Shown: positions 1-9,632 of the stretch, piece after piece
Position numbering within the stretch: position 1 is the stretch's first letter
Layout of the letters: every line of letters starts with the position of its first letter
DNA from: Rothia terrae
GTDB lineage: Bacteria > Actinomycetota > Actinomycetes > Actinomycetales > Micrococcaceae
Direction: 5' to 3'
Length of the DNA: 64,000 bases
NCBI RefSeq assembly: GCF_012396615.1
Contig: NZ_JAAXPV010000008.1
Span: forward strand, 55,082 to 119,081
The notes under the pieces: model-generated
Databases searched by the model: none
Seen by the model: only the letters and a program-made list of their open reading frames with translations
What the model was told of the DNA's origin: nothing
Position numbers and translations under genes: made by a program

Positions 1-817
1 CGCTCAAAAGACCGAGTTTCATGACTTCTTGGTCGGGGTCAGCACCCTGTTCAACAGCTTCGGGGCTTGCCTCGGCAATCTTGAGGATCGAAAAGTCGTC
101 GGTAATTTGTACGCCGTGTCCCAGTCGTAGCGCGCGTCCTTCGTGGATGGCTGATGCAATGGATTCGAGGGAATCTGCTTCGCCCGCATGCAGGGTGATG
201 GGCATGTAATGCTTAGCCGCATAATCTAGAGCTTCTTGGTGCTGGGCAGGCAAGAATCCTTTTTCGGGGCCGGCAAGGTCAAAACCTGCAACGCCAAGAC
301 CGCGGTTAGCGACCGCTAGCTTAGCGATTTCAAGGGAATTGTTGTTCTGACGCATAGCGCACAGAATCTGACGTGCCATTACGGGCTTGCCCATACGGTC
401 GCGCGCCACGGCGGCGCCCTGAGCAAAGCCCTCTGCCACAGCTTCAACAGCGTCTTGCAAAGAAAGACCAGCCTGCAGATGCTGTTCCGGTGCCCAACGA
501 ACCTCACCGTACAGTACACCGTCAAACGCCAGCTCAAGTACGTGTTCAGCTGCTACGCGTACCAAATCTTCGCGGCGTTGCATAACAGCAACAGTGTGCT
601 CGAAAGTCTCAAGGTAACGAACCAAAGAACGAGAATCTGCCGCTTCTTCAAACCATTTTTTGAGGTCCTCTGCGTTATCTGCGGGAAGCTCATGACCAAT
701 TTCTTGTGAGATATCAATAATGGTCTGGGGCGAAACGCCGCCGTCCAAGTGGTCGTGCAAACATACCTTGGGTAGCTGTTCAATCCACTTGTACGAGGGG
801 GTAGCTGTCTGACTCAT
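1..817 (-). CDS. add: Adenosine deaminase, 3' end beyond window
   Basis: Hydrolyses adenosine and deoxyadenosine to inosine and deoxyinosine in cytoplasmic purine salvage. About 272 codons are visible; the C-terminal part, including the last zinc ligand, lies beyond base 1. The N-terminal zinc motif HDHLDGG (His21 and His23) is present, followed by the substrate-contacting HAGE motif and an LGHGV segment, all in the family order. Two adjacent ATGs occur at 820 and 817; an AAAGGA ribosome site ends only one base before the first, so 817 is preferred. It is the last gene seen of a minus-strand nucleoside island (BMP lipoprotein, ABC transporter, cdd, deoA), but a terminator at 857-902 separates it from the gene upstream, so it may have its own promoter. 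Identity is firm from the motifs. Confidence 0.95.
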   Translation of the reverse strand, partial: MSQTATPSYKWIEQLPKVCLHDHLDGGVSPQTIIDISQEIGHELPADNAEDLKKWFEEAADSRSLVRYLETFEHTVAVMQRREDLVRVAAEHVLELAFDGVLYGEVRWAPEQHLQAGLSLQDAVEAVAEGFAQGAAVARDRMGKPVMARQILCAMRQNNNSLEIAKLAVANRGLGVAGFDLAGPEKGFLPAQHQEALDYAAKHYMPITLHAGEADSLESIASAIHEGRALRLGHGVQITDDFSILKIAEASPEAVEQGADPDQEVMKLGLLS

Positions 818-856
818 CATGTCCTTTGCGTTGTGTTTTCTATGGCCTTTAAAAGA

Positions 857-902
857 AAAAGAACCGGCACTTCCCTATCGTACGGGCAGTGCCGGCTCTT
901 TT
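857..902 (-). terminator. Rho-independent terminator after the acidic protein gene
   Basis: A 13-bp stem (AAAGAACCGGCAC, 858-870, pairing with GTGCCGGCTCTTT, 889-901, one mismatch) is flanked by A runs on one side and T runs on the other, so it could work in both directions. It lies 10 bases past the stop codon of the minus-strand gene at 912. Confidence 0.8.
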
Positions 903-911
903 ACAGTTGGT

Positions 912-3209
912 TTACAGTGTCCAGGATGCAAGTGCCTCGTTCATGTGCGCCGGGATGTTGGCGCCGGTGCGCGGGAACATGCGCAGCTCTTCAACGTACT
1001 GCTGTGCGGGCAGGTGGTCGGTGTACTGCACGAAGGCTTCTTCGTTGGCGTAGTCGAAGGACGCTTCTACCGGCACGCCGGGGGTAAAGCGGAACATCAT
1101 TGCCAGGGGTGAGCCAAAGCCTTCACGGTAGGAGTCGCTCTTGAGCTGCAGAATATCTAGGATCTCTTCAGGTACGAGCTCGAAGGTTTTCTGCTGATCC
1201 CAGAAGCCATCGCGACGCACGTGGGTAAGAGCATCGTAGTACGAGCCCAAGGAACGCACGCGAATCAGAACAGTTGAGACGTCGCGGGCGGTGCCGTTTT
1301 CACCAAACAGGGCGTCCTGCGCCTGCTTGAGTCGCTGAGCAACCTCAGCCTCGGTAAGAACCATGTTGCCGGTTGCAAGCTGAGTCTTTGACGGCATCGA
1401 TACGCTGGTGTTCTGCGCGCCGCTGAAGGATGAGGAAACATCGAGGTTGGTGCCTGAAGTAGGCGCCGACTGGTCAGCCTTTTGCGTTGCCGCGTAGGTA
1501 GCACCGGCAACAGCGGTTCCTGCCGTTGCGTCACCGGTTGCAGCAAACGCGTCCTGCTCCCATTCCTGATCATCAACAAGGCTAGGAACAGCAGCTTCAC
1601 CCTGAACGTCTACGTCATCGCCGTGCGTCACATCAGCCAGCGGAATAGCTTCAGTTTCAGCGGGTGCGGATTCGGTCGCTACCTCATCAGCGGTGTCAAA
1701 GTCGGTGTTCGCAAACTCGGTGTTCTCAAACTCAGTGCTGGCAGCGGTATCTGAGAAATCGTCGGTTGCGAGTTCAGCCTCAGCAAGAGCGTCTTTTTCA
1801 TCAGTCTCGGGAACAATGCCGTCAGTCTGAGCCAAGAAGTCATCATCGGTCAGCTCATCTTCGCGAGTGAACTCTTCATCGAAGGTGTCTTCTTCGTCAT
1901 AGGGTTCTGCGGATTCCTGCTCGCCAGTGAGCTCAGCCAGTTCCTGATCGTCAGAGAAGTACTGAACGTGGGTTGAGTCTTCGGCATAGGGATCAACATT
2001 TGCCAGTGACTCATCGGACTCTACAACCGGTTCATCATCTGACAATGCAGTAAGGTCGCTGTCAGTGGGCTCCTGTGCCTCTAGCGCTTCGTCCTCAACA
2101 TCAAATTCACGGTCGTTGAGCTCCGCATCGGTAAGAGCAGGCTCTTCATGAACGTAAGTCTCGATCTCAGCGTCGGTTGCCTCGGCATTCTCAACATCAA
2201 GTGCCTGACCGCCGGTCTGAGCGATCAACCCGGTGTCAGTTGCTGAGTAGTCGTTGTAGCTCTGCTGAGCAGCTTCTACAGCGTCCTGGTGGGTAAGTTC
2301 GTCAGCGGAGTCAGCTTCTTCAGTCGCGCCCTGGACAGTCTCCGCTGATGCATCAGAACCGAAACGAGCGAAGTCAGAAGTTGACTTGGGTTCGGGGTCA
2401 CTGGCAAATGCAACCTCTTCGAAACTGGGCAGTTCCTGAGGGTTATCCTTATCTTCTTCGATGCGCTTCATGATGCGGTCAAAGCGGTTCTGGGCATCGA
2501 TATCGCTTGAGTCCGAGCTGACTTCGTTCTCATCGCTCAACAGACTACTGGCCGGTGCTACAGAATCAGCTTGCACAAAGGGATCGTAATCGTCTTCAAC
2601 CGCTGAGGACTCTTCAAAACCTGCGGGGTTGGTATCTGCAACCTCGGTATCGGTCTGAACGGGAGTGTACTGTTCAGCAATGTAAGCCGACTCTGCCGAT
2701 TCTGATTGTTCATCTGCCAAGTCCAGCCCGGGCTGCGCCAGTGAGCTTGAAATAGTTGAGACTTCACCCGATGCAGCATTGGTAAAGGACGCGGTAACGG
2801 CGCCTTCTTCGCCCAGCGTTGAGCCGGTGACAATCTGAGCGCTCTTCCATGCGCCTCGCTCTGACTTTTCCTCATCGGTGTAGAGTTTGGCTACAGCGTC
2901 GAACCAGTCACCGTCGGGGGTTACTACGCCGCGTTCAAGTTCTTCGTGATGATCGCTCAGCACATAGTTCATGTCGTTGCCGTGCTGATTCAATTCAAGG
3001 GTGAGGTTGTCAGCACCGTAGCTGCGCATACGTTCGATGACCTGGTGCAGGCCACTGCCCAGTTCGATGCTGAAGGACGGCTGAACTACCTCAACACTCT
3101 CGTTGTGGTTTTCAGTTTCCTGAGCAGGTACCGACTGCTGAGTAGGCTCAGCGTGCACCGGCGTGGTCTCTTCTTTAGCACGGTTTTTAAAACGGTCTAA
3201 CAAACCCAT
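912..3209 (-). CDS. Large acidic protein of unknown function
   Basis: Function not recognised. 765 residues in three parts. An N-terminal folded region of about 150 residues starts MGLLDRFKNRAKEE. A very long Asp/Glu/Ser/Thr/Ala-rich, probably disordered region (about 150-600) has almost no aromatic or basic clusters. A C-terminal folded domain of about 130 residues contains WDQQKTFELVPEEI, FRFTPGVPVEASFDY and MFPRTGANIPAHM. The Trp, acidic and FPRTG pattern vaguely recalls YezG/DUF600-type or SseB-like small folds; this is only a weak resemblance. No signal peptide or membrane segment is seen. Start: a GTG at 3218 is open, but ATG 3209 is better placed after AGAAAGAG. It lies between deoA and add on the same strand, without obvious functional connection. 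Confidence 0.8.
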   Translation of the reverse strand: MGLLDRFKNRAKEETTPVHAEPTQQSVPAQETENHNESVEVVQPSFSIELGSGLHQVIERMRSYGADNLTLELNQHGNDMNYVLSDHHEELERGVVTPDGDWFDAVAKLYTDEEKSERGAWKSAQIVTGSTLGEEGAVTASFTNAASGEVSTISSSLAQPGLDLADEQSESAESAYIAEQYTPVQTDTEVADTNPAGFEESSAVEDDYDPFVQADSVAPASSLLSDENEVSSDSSDIDAQNRFDRIMKRIEEDKDNPQELPSFEEVAFASDPEPKSTSDFARFGSDASAETVQGATEEADSADELTHQDAVEAAQQSYNDYSATDTGLIAQTGGQALDVENAEATDAEIETYVHEEPALTDAELNDREFDVEDEALEAQEPTDSDLTALSDDEPVVESDESLANVDPYAEDSTHVQYFSDDQELAELTGEQESAEPYDEEDTFDEEFTREDELTDDDFLAQTDGIVPETDEKDALAEAELATDDFSDTAASTEFENTEFANTDFDTADEVATESAPAETEAIPLADVTHGDDVDVQGEAAVPSLVDDQEWEQDAFAATGDATAGTAVAGATYAATQKADQSAPTSGTNLDVSSSFSGAQNTSVSMPSKTQLATGNMVLTEAEVAQRLKQAQDALFGENGTARDVSTVLIRVRSLGSYYDALTHVRRDGFWDQQKTFELVPEEILDILQLKSDSYREGFGSPLAMMFRFTPGVPVEASFDYANEEAFVQYTDHLPAQQYVEELRMFPRTGANIPAHMNEALASWTL

Positions 3210-3298
3210 GTTTTTCACTCTTTCTTGGGGGAAGGGGCGTCATGCAACAGTATCTCTATCAACGATACGCCACACAACGCCCCACACCAGATGTTTAA

Positions 3299-4603
3299 TT
3301 ATCGTGAAGACACAATTCGGTCAATAATAAGCGGATTGTTTTTCTGCTCTCCCCCAATGGTGAAGGCTTCTTGCACCAGTTCTTCTGCACGTTCAAAGCG
3401 TTCGGGAGTGTCAGTCATGAGTGTCATCAGAGGTTGACCTTCTGCGACGGTGTCACCGGGTTTCGCGTGTAGTTTGATACCGGCGGCGGCCTGAACCGGA
3501 TCTTCCTTGCGCGCGCGTCCTGCGCCCAAACGCCAGGATGCGACGCCCACCTTGTACGCGTCCAATTCGGTAAGAACACCAGAAGACGGTGCTTTGACGG
3601 TGAGGGTTTCTTTGGGTTGCGGCAGTCGAGTATCAGGGTCACCGCCCTGATCCGCGATCATGGTGCGCCACACGTCCATCGCCCGGCCATCTTTCAGTGC
3701 TTCGGCAGGATCAACATCAACGCCCGAAGACAACAGCATCTCGCGAGCCAGCGCCACAGTAAGTTCCACAACGTCAGAAGGTCCACCGCCAGCAAGTACC
3801 TCTACAGCTTCTTCAACTTCGCAAGCATTACCCACGGTCAGACCCAGTGGAGTGTTCATGTCCGTTAACAAGGCTGTAGTTTTCACACCGGCATCTCTAC
3901 CCAGCTCAACCATAATCTTCGCCAACTTGCGCGCGTGGTCCTCGTCCTTCATGAAAGCGCCAGAACCGACCTTCACATCGAGCACCAGTGAACCGGTTCC
4001 CTCAGCAATTTTCTTCGACATAATCGAGGACGCAATCAGCGGAATCGCCTCAACGGTGCTGGTCACATCGCGCAGGGCATAGAGTTTCTTATCGGCGGGA
4101 GCAAGCCCGTCACCTGCTGCGCAAATCACCGCACCGGTGGAACCAAGAATCTCCACCACACGTTCATTTGAGAGTTTAGCTTCCCAGCCAGGAATCGACT
4201 CCAGCTTATCCAAGGTACCGCCGGTGTGCCCCAACCCGCGTCCGGATAACTGCGGTACCGCAACGCCGTAGGCAGCAACCAGCGGAGCCAAAGGCAGCGT
4301 AATCTTATCGCCTACACCACCGGTAGAGTGCTTATCAGAAGTTGCAATCTTCTTGCCCTCACCCACAATTGACTCAAAGTTTAACCGCTCGCCCGAAGCA
4401 ATCATTGCCTTCGTCCAACGGAAAATCTCACGGTGCTCCATGCCGTTCAAAAAGATCGCCATAGCCAGCGCGCTCATTTGCTCATCAGCCACTACGCCAC
4501 GGGTATAAGCATCAATCACCCAGTCAATCTGCTCATCAGTTAGCTCACCGCGATCACGCTTGGTACGGATAACATCCACTGCATCAAAAAGTTCAGCAGT
4601 CAT
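3299..4603 (-). CDS. deoA: Thymidine phosphorylase
   Basis: Phosphorolyses thymidine (and deoxyuridine) to the base and 2-deoxyribose-1-phosphate in cytoplasmic pyrimidine salvage. The 434 residues match the usual DeoA/Pdp length. The all-alpha N-terminal domain is followed by the phosphate-binding motif KHSTGGVGDK near residue 90, the hinge GRGLGHTGGTLDKLES and the C-terminal PYNP domain with GAGRARKEDPV. AAGGAG lies 8 bases before the ATG, so the start is well supported. It follows cdd by 83 bases on the same strand, within the island of nucleoside transporter and deaminase genes, fitting a shared nucleoside breakdown route. No operator was identified. Whether it prefers thymidine alone or also uridine (as pyrimidine-nucleoside phosphorylase does) cannot be told from the motif alone. 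Confidence 0.95.
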   Translation of the reverse strand: MTAELFDAVDVIRTKRDRGELTDEQIDWVIDAYTRGVVADEQMSALAMAIFLNGMEHREIFRWTKAMIASGERLNFESIVGEGKKIATSDKHSTGGVGDKITLPLAPLVAAYGVAVPQLSGRGLGHTGGTLDKLESIPGWEAKLSNERVVEILGSTGAVICAAGDGLAPADKKLYALRDVTSTVEAIPLIASSIMSKKIAEGTGSLVLDVKVGSGAFMKDEDHARKLAKIMVELGRDAGVKTTALLTDMNTPLGLTVGNACEVEEAVEVLAGGGPSDVVELTVALAREMLLSSGVDVDPAEALKDGRAMDVWRTMIADQGGDPDTRLPQPKETLTVKAPSSGVLTELDAYKVGVASWRLGAGRARKEDPVQAAAGIKLHAKPGDTVAEGQPLMTLMTDTPERFERAEELVQEAFTIGGEQKNNPLIIDRIVSSR

Positions 4604-4686
4604 GAGAAAGCTCCTTGGCTTCTTATTTCAGATTCTTATCTTCAGTTTAAAGGACGCGATATTTACGCTAGCGCCAGCTTGGGTAG

Positions 4687-5097
4687 CTACAAACGCTCCG
4701 GCCCAAAAGCATCCGGTAGCATCTGCTCAATCGTCATAATTCCGCTCACCGACTTCAACAGCATTCCCGGTGCAGCGTGTTCGTACAGGAGCTGGCGGCA
4801 GCGTCCGCACGGCATCAGTGCATTGCCTTCTTTATCAACGCAGGCAAAAGCAACTAGCTTGCCGCCACCGGTACGAAAGAGGTCAGACACCAAGGAGCAC
4901 TCAGCGCACAGGGTAATGCCCAGTGATGCGTTTTCAATGTTGCAACCGCTCACAATGCGCCCATCAGAAACCAGTGCCGCAGCGCCTACCGCATAGTTAG
5001 AATACGGTGAATACGAATGCCGCATAGCTTCTGTAGCGTGGTCTGTCAGAGTCTGCCAGTCGATAGTGGCTTCTTCAGCAGAAGGCTGGTGCACCAT
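4687..5097 (-). CDS. cdd: Cytidine deaminase
   Basis: Converts cytidine and deoxycytidine to uridine and deoxyuridine, feeding the thymidine phosphorylase encoded next. At 136 residues it is the short, tetrameric form. The zinc and catalytic motifs are visible: GCNIENAS, then CAECS (Cys ligand and catalytic Glu), and MPCGRCRQLL with two Cys ligands. The segment SPYSNYAVGAA near the N terminus is the usual substrate loop. An AAAGGAGA ribosome site precedes the ATG. The gene lies between the ABC transporter genes upstream, from which it is separated by a terminator at 5172-5222, and deoA downstream, so cdd-deoA is probably a transcription unit of its own. Confidence 0.96.
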   Translation of the reverse strand: MVHQPSAEEATIDWQTLTDHATEAMRHSYSPYSNYAVGAAALVSDGRIVSGCNIENASLGITLCAECSLVSDLFRTGGGKLVAFACVDKEGNALMPCGRCRQLLYEHAAPGMLLKSVSGIMTIEQMLPDAFGPERL

Positions 5098-5171
5098 GTG
5101 CTCTCCTTTAGTCAGTGGACTACTGAGTTTACTCTGTTCTTTAGGTTTGCGGTGCCTTCTTCAGACAATAT

Positions 5172-5222
5172 AAAAGCTCCCCGCATCTTGCTCGGTGTTA
5201 CCCGTTGATGATGCGAGGAGCG
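5172..5222 (-). terminator. Terminator of the nucleoside ABC transporter operon
   Basis: The inverted repeat GCTCCCCGCATC (5176-5187) and GATGCGAGGAGC (5210-5221) pairs over 12 bases with one mismatch. On the minus strand it is followed by a T-rich TTTTATATT tract. It is 20 bases beyond the last permease gene. Confidence 0.75.
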
Positions 5223-5240
5223 TGCAAAAGATTGCTAGGT

Positions 5241-6521
5241 TTACCCCTTGATGTAAGGCTTACCGGATGCGGCTGGGCCGCGTGATACGCCAACCAAACC
5301 TGCAACTGCAAAGATAGTTACCAGGTAGGGCAGCATCGCCAGCAACTCGGTGGGTACCGAAGTTCCCAGCAATGACAGTACGAAGTTGAGCTGCAGAGTA
5401 AAGCCGAACAGCAAGGACGCGAACAGCGCGCCGAATGGCTTCCAGCGTCCGAAAATCAACGCAGCAAGCGCGATGTAGCCCTGACCCGCAGTCATATTCG
5501 CGTTGAATGATGACACCGAAACGAGGGTAAAGAACGCGCCACCCATACCGGCAACGACGCCTGCGAGCAGAACGTTGGTAAAGCGCAGACGGTTGACGTT
5601 GATGCCCAGAGTGTCAGCTGCCTTAGGATGCTCGCCCACTGCTCGGGTGCGCAAGCCCCACCTAGTCTTGTTCAGCGCAAACCAAATCAGGGCCACGGTG
5701 ATGTACATGATGTACACCAAAACCGACTGGTTGAATAGCACCGGGCCAATCACGGGAATCTGTGACAGAACGGGGATTTCAAAAGTCGGAAGCTTAGGCG
5801 CTGAGTTAAGGTGCGCAGGGTCTGCCTGCAGGACGCGGGAGTACAAGAAGCCGGTCAGACCTGCAACTAGTACGTTCACCACAACACCAACAATGGTCTG
5901 ATCGACCAGGTACTTGATAGCGAAGACGGCAAGAATCAGAGAAACCAGAACGCCACCGATCATCGCTGCCAGAAGACCTACCCATGGGCTACCGGTCATC
6001 GACGCCGCAAGCGCTGCGGTGAATGCACCCAGCAGAAGCTGAGCCTCAATAGCGATGTTCACGATGCCGGAACGTTCGCACAAAAGGCCACCGAACGAGC
6101 CGAAAATCATCGGAATTGACAGGGTAAGTGCACCGGTCAGCAGAGTAACCAGTGAGAGCTCTGAGGAGCGTGCAGCGCCGATAACCCAGACCAGCATACC
6201 GGTGATGAAAAAGAACCAGAACAGTCCCTGAAGTCCGCGAGGGATCTCGCGTCCTTTATTCATGGTGATGAATGCGAAGGCAGCGATAGCGACCATAGCG
6301 ACAACTGATATCCAGCCGTACACACCGGCGTTGAGAGAAAGGTCAGGAATGCTGAAGTTCTTCAGCCCGTCGGATAGTCGGAAGACAACTGTCTTATCGG
6401 GTGCGTTCAGGCCGATGAGGAAGAAGGACAGAGCTGCCAGTACCGCATAGATGATGGGGTTCTTCCAGCGACGAACAACAGCGGTTTCTTCAGTTCGTGA
6501 GGTATCAAGTGCAACTGACAT
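5241..6521 (-). CDS. Nucleoside ABC transporter permease (second subunit)
   Basis: Membrane subunit of the importer that works with the BMP-family lipoprotein encoded upstream; family BPD_transp_2, like NupQ/YufQ of Bacillus and RnsD of Streptococcus. 426 residues with about 10 hydrophobic helices; an N-terminal extension carries two extra helices and a KNPIIYAVLAAL start. The family's cytoplasmic coupling motif is seen as RAVGEHPKAADTLGINV near residue 290. The TAATG junction (base 6521 shared) with the preceding permease gene indicates translational coupling. Substrate is inferred as nucleosides from the transporter type and from cdd, deoA and add alongside; no binding data are visible in the sequence. 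Confidence 0.9.
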   Translation of the reverse strand: MSVALDTSRTEETAVVRRWKNPIIYAVLAALSFFLIGLNAPDKTVVFRLSDGLKNFSIPDLSLNAGVYGWISVVAMVAIAAFAFITMNKGREIPRGLQGLFWFFFITGMLVWVIGAARSSELSLVTLLTGALTLSIPMIFGSFGGLLCERSGIVNIAIEAQLLLGAFTAALAASMTGSPWVGLLAAMIGGVLVSLILAVFAIKYLVDQTIVGVVVNVLVAGLTGFLYSRVLQADPAHLNSAPKLPTFEIPVLSQIPVIGPVLFNQSVLVYIMYITVALIWFALNKTRWGLRTRAVGEHPKAADTLGINVNRLRFTNVLLAGVVAGMGGAFFTLVSVSSFNANMTAGQGYIALAALIFGRWKPFGALFASLLFGFTLQLNFVLSLLGTSVPTELLAMLPYLVTIFAVAGLVGVSRGPAASGKPYIKG

Positions 6522-7801
6522 TACTGTGCTCCCTGAAGTGAGTTGTTCTTAGATGCCTTCTTCTTGCGCGGGTTGGCAGGATCAGGCAGACGGAAGATGG
6601 TGCGTACCAGCGGAGGAGCTGCGATGAACAGGACGATGAGTGCCTGGACAACAGCCACGATGTCGATGTTGGTACCGGTGGTAGCCTGCATCATGACGCC
6701 GCCTGCGCGGAATGCGCCGTAGAGCAAAGCCGCGAAGAAGGTACCCCAAGGCTTAGCGCGACCCAGCAGTGCAACGGTGATAGCGTCAAAGCCGAAGGAC
6801 GCTGCAATACCGGTGGTCAGGGTCTTTTCGGTACCCGCTACCTGGGCAACACCAGCCAGACCAGCGAGTGCACCTGCAATTGCCATGACGATGATGTAAC
6901 CGTTTGCCACGTTGATGCCTGCAGTGCGTGCCGCGTTGGGGTTAGCGCCAACAGCGCGCAGTCGGAAGCCAATGGTTGAACGTTCAATCAACCATGACGC
7001 GAAAATAACCGCGATGATAGCTAGAACAAAGCCCCAGTGCAGACGGAAGTTCAGGTCTGATCCCGGGAAAATACGAGGGAGCAAGGCGCTATCGGGCAGA
7101 ATCGGCGAGATGGGGTTAGAGCTACCTTCGCGCTGGAAGGTAGGGGTCTTGAGCAGAAGCAGAATCAGATTAGCTGCAATGTAGTTGAGCATAATCGACA
7201 GAATTACTTCGTGAGCTCCGGTCTTAGCTTTGAGAAGACCGACCAAACCGCCCCAGATTGCACCACCAATGATACCGCCGATAATCACCAGCACAAGGTG
7301 AAGGGCAAGCGGCAGGTTGTAGGCAAAGCCAACGTAACCTGATACCAGTGCACCGAGAATAATCTGTCCTTGCGCGCCGATGTTAAAGAGACCGGCACGG
7401 AAGGGAAGTGCCACAGCCAAACCAGCAAGAATCAGCGGGGTCGCAACGGTAAGAGTTTCAGTGAGCGGACGAATCTGGTCTGCGAAGGTCTTACCCTTCG
7501 GGTTGAAGATTGCGCCTTCGAACATTGCCTTGTACGCGCCAGCTGCAGCTTTCCACGCGGCAGAAAGAGTATCCGTAGGACGCGCGAAGAAGTACCCTGC
7601 TGCTTTTTGGGTTGCGGGGTCGGTGGCTGCAATCAGCAGACCGCCCAAGAACAAGGCCGCAATCAATGCACCGAGTGACAGTCCAAAACCGCCACCAGCC
7701 AGTCGAGTGGCGAGCGATGGTTTAGCGTGCTCCCCCATCTGGGGGTTAGCAGGTGCTGCGGTAGCTGCGGGTTTTACCGCTTTAGGCTTCTCAGCGCTCA
7801 T
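6521..7801 (-). CDS. Nucleoside ABC transporter permease (first subunit)
   Basis: First membrane subunit of the same importer (NupP/YufP/RnsC type). 426 residues: an N-terminal Pro/Ala-rich cytoplasmic tail, then helices from about residue 35 onward, with the family signatures AGLFNIGAQGQI (about 140) and RAVGANPNAARTAGINV (about 295). Its start codon overlaps the stop of the ATPase gene by four bases (ATGA), and its own stop overlaps the next permease by one base, so the three genes are tightly coupled. The two permeases have equal length and the same fold but differ clearly in sequence, as expected of a heterodimer. Confidence 0.9.
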   Translation of the reverse strand: MSAEKPKAVKPAATAAPANPQMGEHAKPSLATRLAGGGFGLSLGALIAALFLGGLLIAATDPATQKAAGYFFARPTDTLSAAWKAAAGAYKAMFEGAIFNPKGKTFADQIRPLTETLTVATPLILAGLAVALPFRAGLFNIGAQGQIILGALVSGYVGFAYNLPLALHLVLVIIGGIIGGAIWGGLVGLLKAKTGAHEVILSIMLNYIAANLILLLLKTPTFQREGSSNPISPILPDSALLPRIFPGSDLNFRLHWGFVLAIIAVIFASWLIERSTIGFRLRAVGANPNAARTAGINVANGYIIVMAIAGALAGLAGVAQVAGTEKTLTTGIAASFGFDAITVALLGRAKPWGTFFAALLYGAFRAGGVMMQATTGTNIDIVAVVQALIVLFIAAPPLVRTIFRLPDPANPRKKKASKNNSLQGAQ

Positions 7802-9516
7802 GCTTTCTCTCCTTTGGATGCGTCGGTGTTATCTGCCCACGGTAGGTCTTGGGCTGCCGCTACAGAACCGCGGTATGACGTTGATGCTTGGTCTGTTGCA
7901 GTCTGAGCAGAGGAGGACTCAATGATGCTCTGAGCGTGCTGTTCAGAGACAACGCCTTCAGCAGCGTCCTGCTTAGCGAGCAGGACTTCAGGGTCCTCAT
8001 GCTGATTTGCAACTGCTTCTTCGTAGCTCGCGCCAGCCATCATCTGACCGAGCACAGAACGCGGAGTGTCCTTGGAAGCAATACCCATAAGCTCGCCGTG
8101 GAAGAACACAGCGATGCGGTCAGCCAGCGCGTAAATCTCATCAAGTTCAGTGGAAACAATGAGAACCGGAACTCCCTTATCGCGCTCAGCCACAATACGC
8201 TTGTGAATGAACTCAATAGAACCAACGTCCACGCCACGAGTGGGCTGAGATGCCACGAACAACTTGAGGTCGCGGGAAAGTTCACGCGCTACCACAATCT
8301 TCTGCTGGTTACCGCCAGAGAGAGTAGACGCCGCGTCCTCTTGAGAGCCCATGCGAATATCAAATTCACTACCGGCGCGGTCGGCGTTAGCAGAAATTGC
8401 TGCGCGTTTGAGGCTACCACCTGAGGCAAAGCTCTTAGTGTCGAACAAATCAAGAATCAGGTTCTCAGCAATGGAGAATGAGCCTACCAAACCGTCTTTG
8501 CTGCGGTCTTCAGGCACAAAGCCCACCCCGCTGTGCAGAACCTGCTTGGTGCTTCTGCCCAGCAGTTCTTCACCGTTCAAACGCATAGAACCGGTCGCCT
8601 TGGGGTGCAGACCAATAATAGATTCTGCCAGCTCTGTCTGGCCGTTACCCTGCACACCCGCTACCGCTAGGATCTCGCCACCGTTGACGGTAAAGCTCAC
8701 GTTTTTCAGAAGGTGCACACCGTTGGACGCCACCAAGCTCAGGTTCTCTACCTCAAAAGCGTTGGAGTTCAAGCGCGGCTCGTCCTTATCGACGGTCAGC
8801 TGGACAGCCTTACCCACCATCAAGGACGCGAGCTCGTTGGTGGACGCGCTAGGATCAGCGCTACCGACCACGCGTCCGCGACGAATCACGGTGATGTCAT
8901 CAGAGATCTGACGTACCTCACGCAACTTGTGCGAGATAAACAATAGCGATTTACCGTCTTTACGCAACTGATCCATGATGCCCAGTAGCTGATCGGTTTC
9001 AGCAGGAGTCAGTACCGCAGTGGGCTCATCCAAAATCAGAACCTCAGCATCGCGCACCAACGCCTTAATGATTTCAACACGCTGCTGCACGCCAACCGGC
9101 AAATCTTCAACCACGGCATCAGGGTCAACATGAAAACCGTAGCGGTCAGAAATCTCACGAATTTTCACGCGAGTCTCTTCAAGGTTTAAGACGCCACCGC
9201 TGGTTTTCTCAGAACCCAGTGCAATATTTTCAGCCACGGTAAAAACAGGAACCAGCATAAAGTGCTGATGCACCATACCAATACCTGCAGCCATAGCATC
9301 TGAAGGACCGTTGAACTTAACGGGCTGATCGTCAACGAAAATCTGACCTTCAGTCGGCTGGTAGAGACCGTAAATGACGTTCATGAGGGTTGATTTACCC
9401 GCGCCGTTCTCACCCAAAAGGCAGTGAACGGTACCGGGGCGAACCACCAGGTCAATACTGTCATTAGCGGTGAAATCACCAAAACGCTTGGTAACTTCTC
9501 GCAGTTCGAGTTTCAT
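7798..9516 (-). CDS. Nucleoside ABC transporter ATP-binding protein, two ABC domains
   Basis: Energises nucleoside import from the cytoplasmic face (NupO/YufO/RnsB type). 572 residues with two fused ABC domains. The first has Walker A GENGAGKST near residue 37, signature PVGVQQRVEI, and Walker B LILDEPTAVLTP. The second has a modified P-loop GVQGNGQTE and the signature LSGGNQQKIV, with a degenerate Walker B (LFVASQPTRGVD), the usual asymmetry of the sugar/nucleoside ABC ATPases. A C-terminal tail of about 70 Ala/Ser/Gln/Glu-rich residues is a lineage addition. It lies 205 bases after the BMP lipoprotein gene and past its terminator, so it is likely expressed by read-through at a lower level than the binding protein, or from its own promoter. 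Confidence 0.94.
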   Translation of the reverse strand: MKLELREVTKRFGDFTANDSIDLVVRPGTVHCLLGENGAGKSTLMNVIYGLYQPTEGQIFVDDQPVKFNGPSDAMAAGIGMVHQHFMLVPVFTVAENIALGSEKTSGGVLNLEETRVKIREISDRYGFHVDPDAVVEDLPVGVQQRVEIIKALVRDAEVLILDEPTAVLTPAETDQLLGIMDQLRKDGKSLLFISHKLREVRQISDDITVIRRGRVVGSADPSASTNELASLMVGKAVQLTVDKDEPRLNSNAFEVENLSLVASNGVHLLKNVSFTVNGGEILAVAGVQGNGQTELAESIIGLHPKATGSMRLNGEELLGRSTKQVLHSGVGFVPEDRSKDGLVGSFSIAENLILDLFDTKSFASGGSLKRAAISANADRAGSEFDIRMGSQEDAASTLSGGNQQKIVVARELSRDLKLFVASQPTRGVDVGSIEFIHKRIVAERDKGVPVLIVSTELDEIYALADRIAVFFHGELMGIASKDTPRSVLGQMMAGASYEEAVANQHEDPEVLLAKQDAAEGVVSEQHAQSIIESSSAQTATDQASTSYRGSVAAAQDLPWADNTDASKGEKA

Positions 9517-9632
9517 CGATGCGCTTTCTGTGAACGATGTTCGAGTGGAAAACTAGCCACGGTGTGTATGAGCACAGACGCGGCAAGAAGATAGATTGCC
9601 AGGACTTGCCGCCCTAAAAACTATCTCAACAA

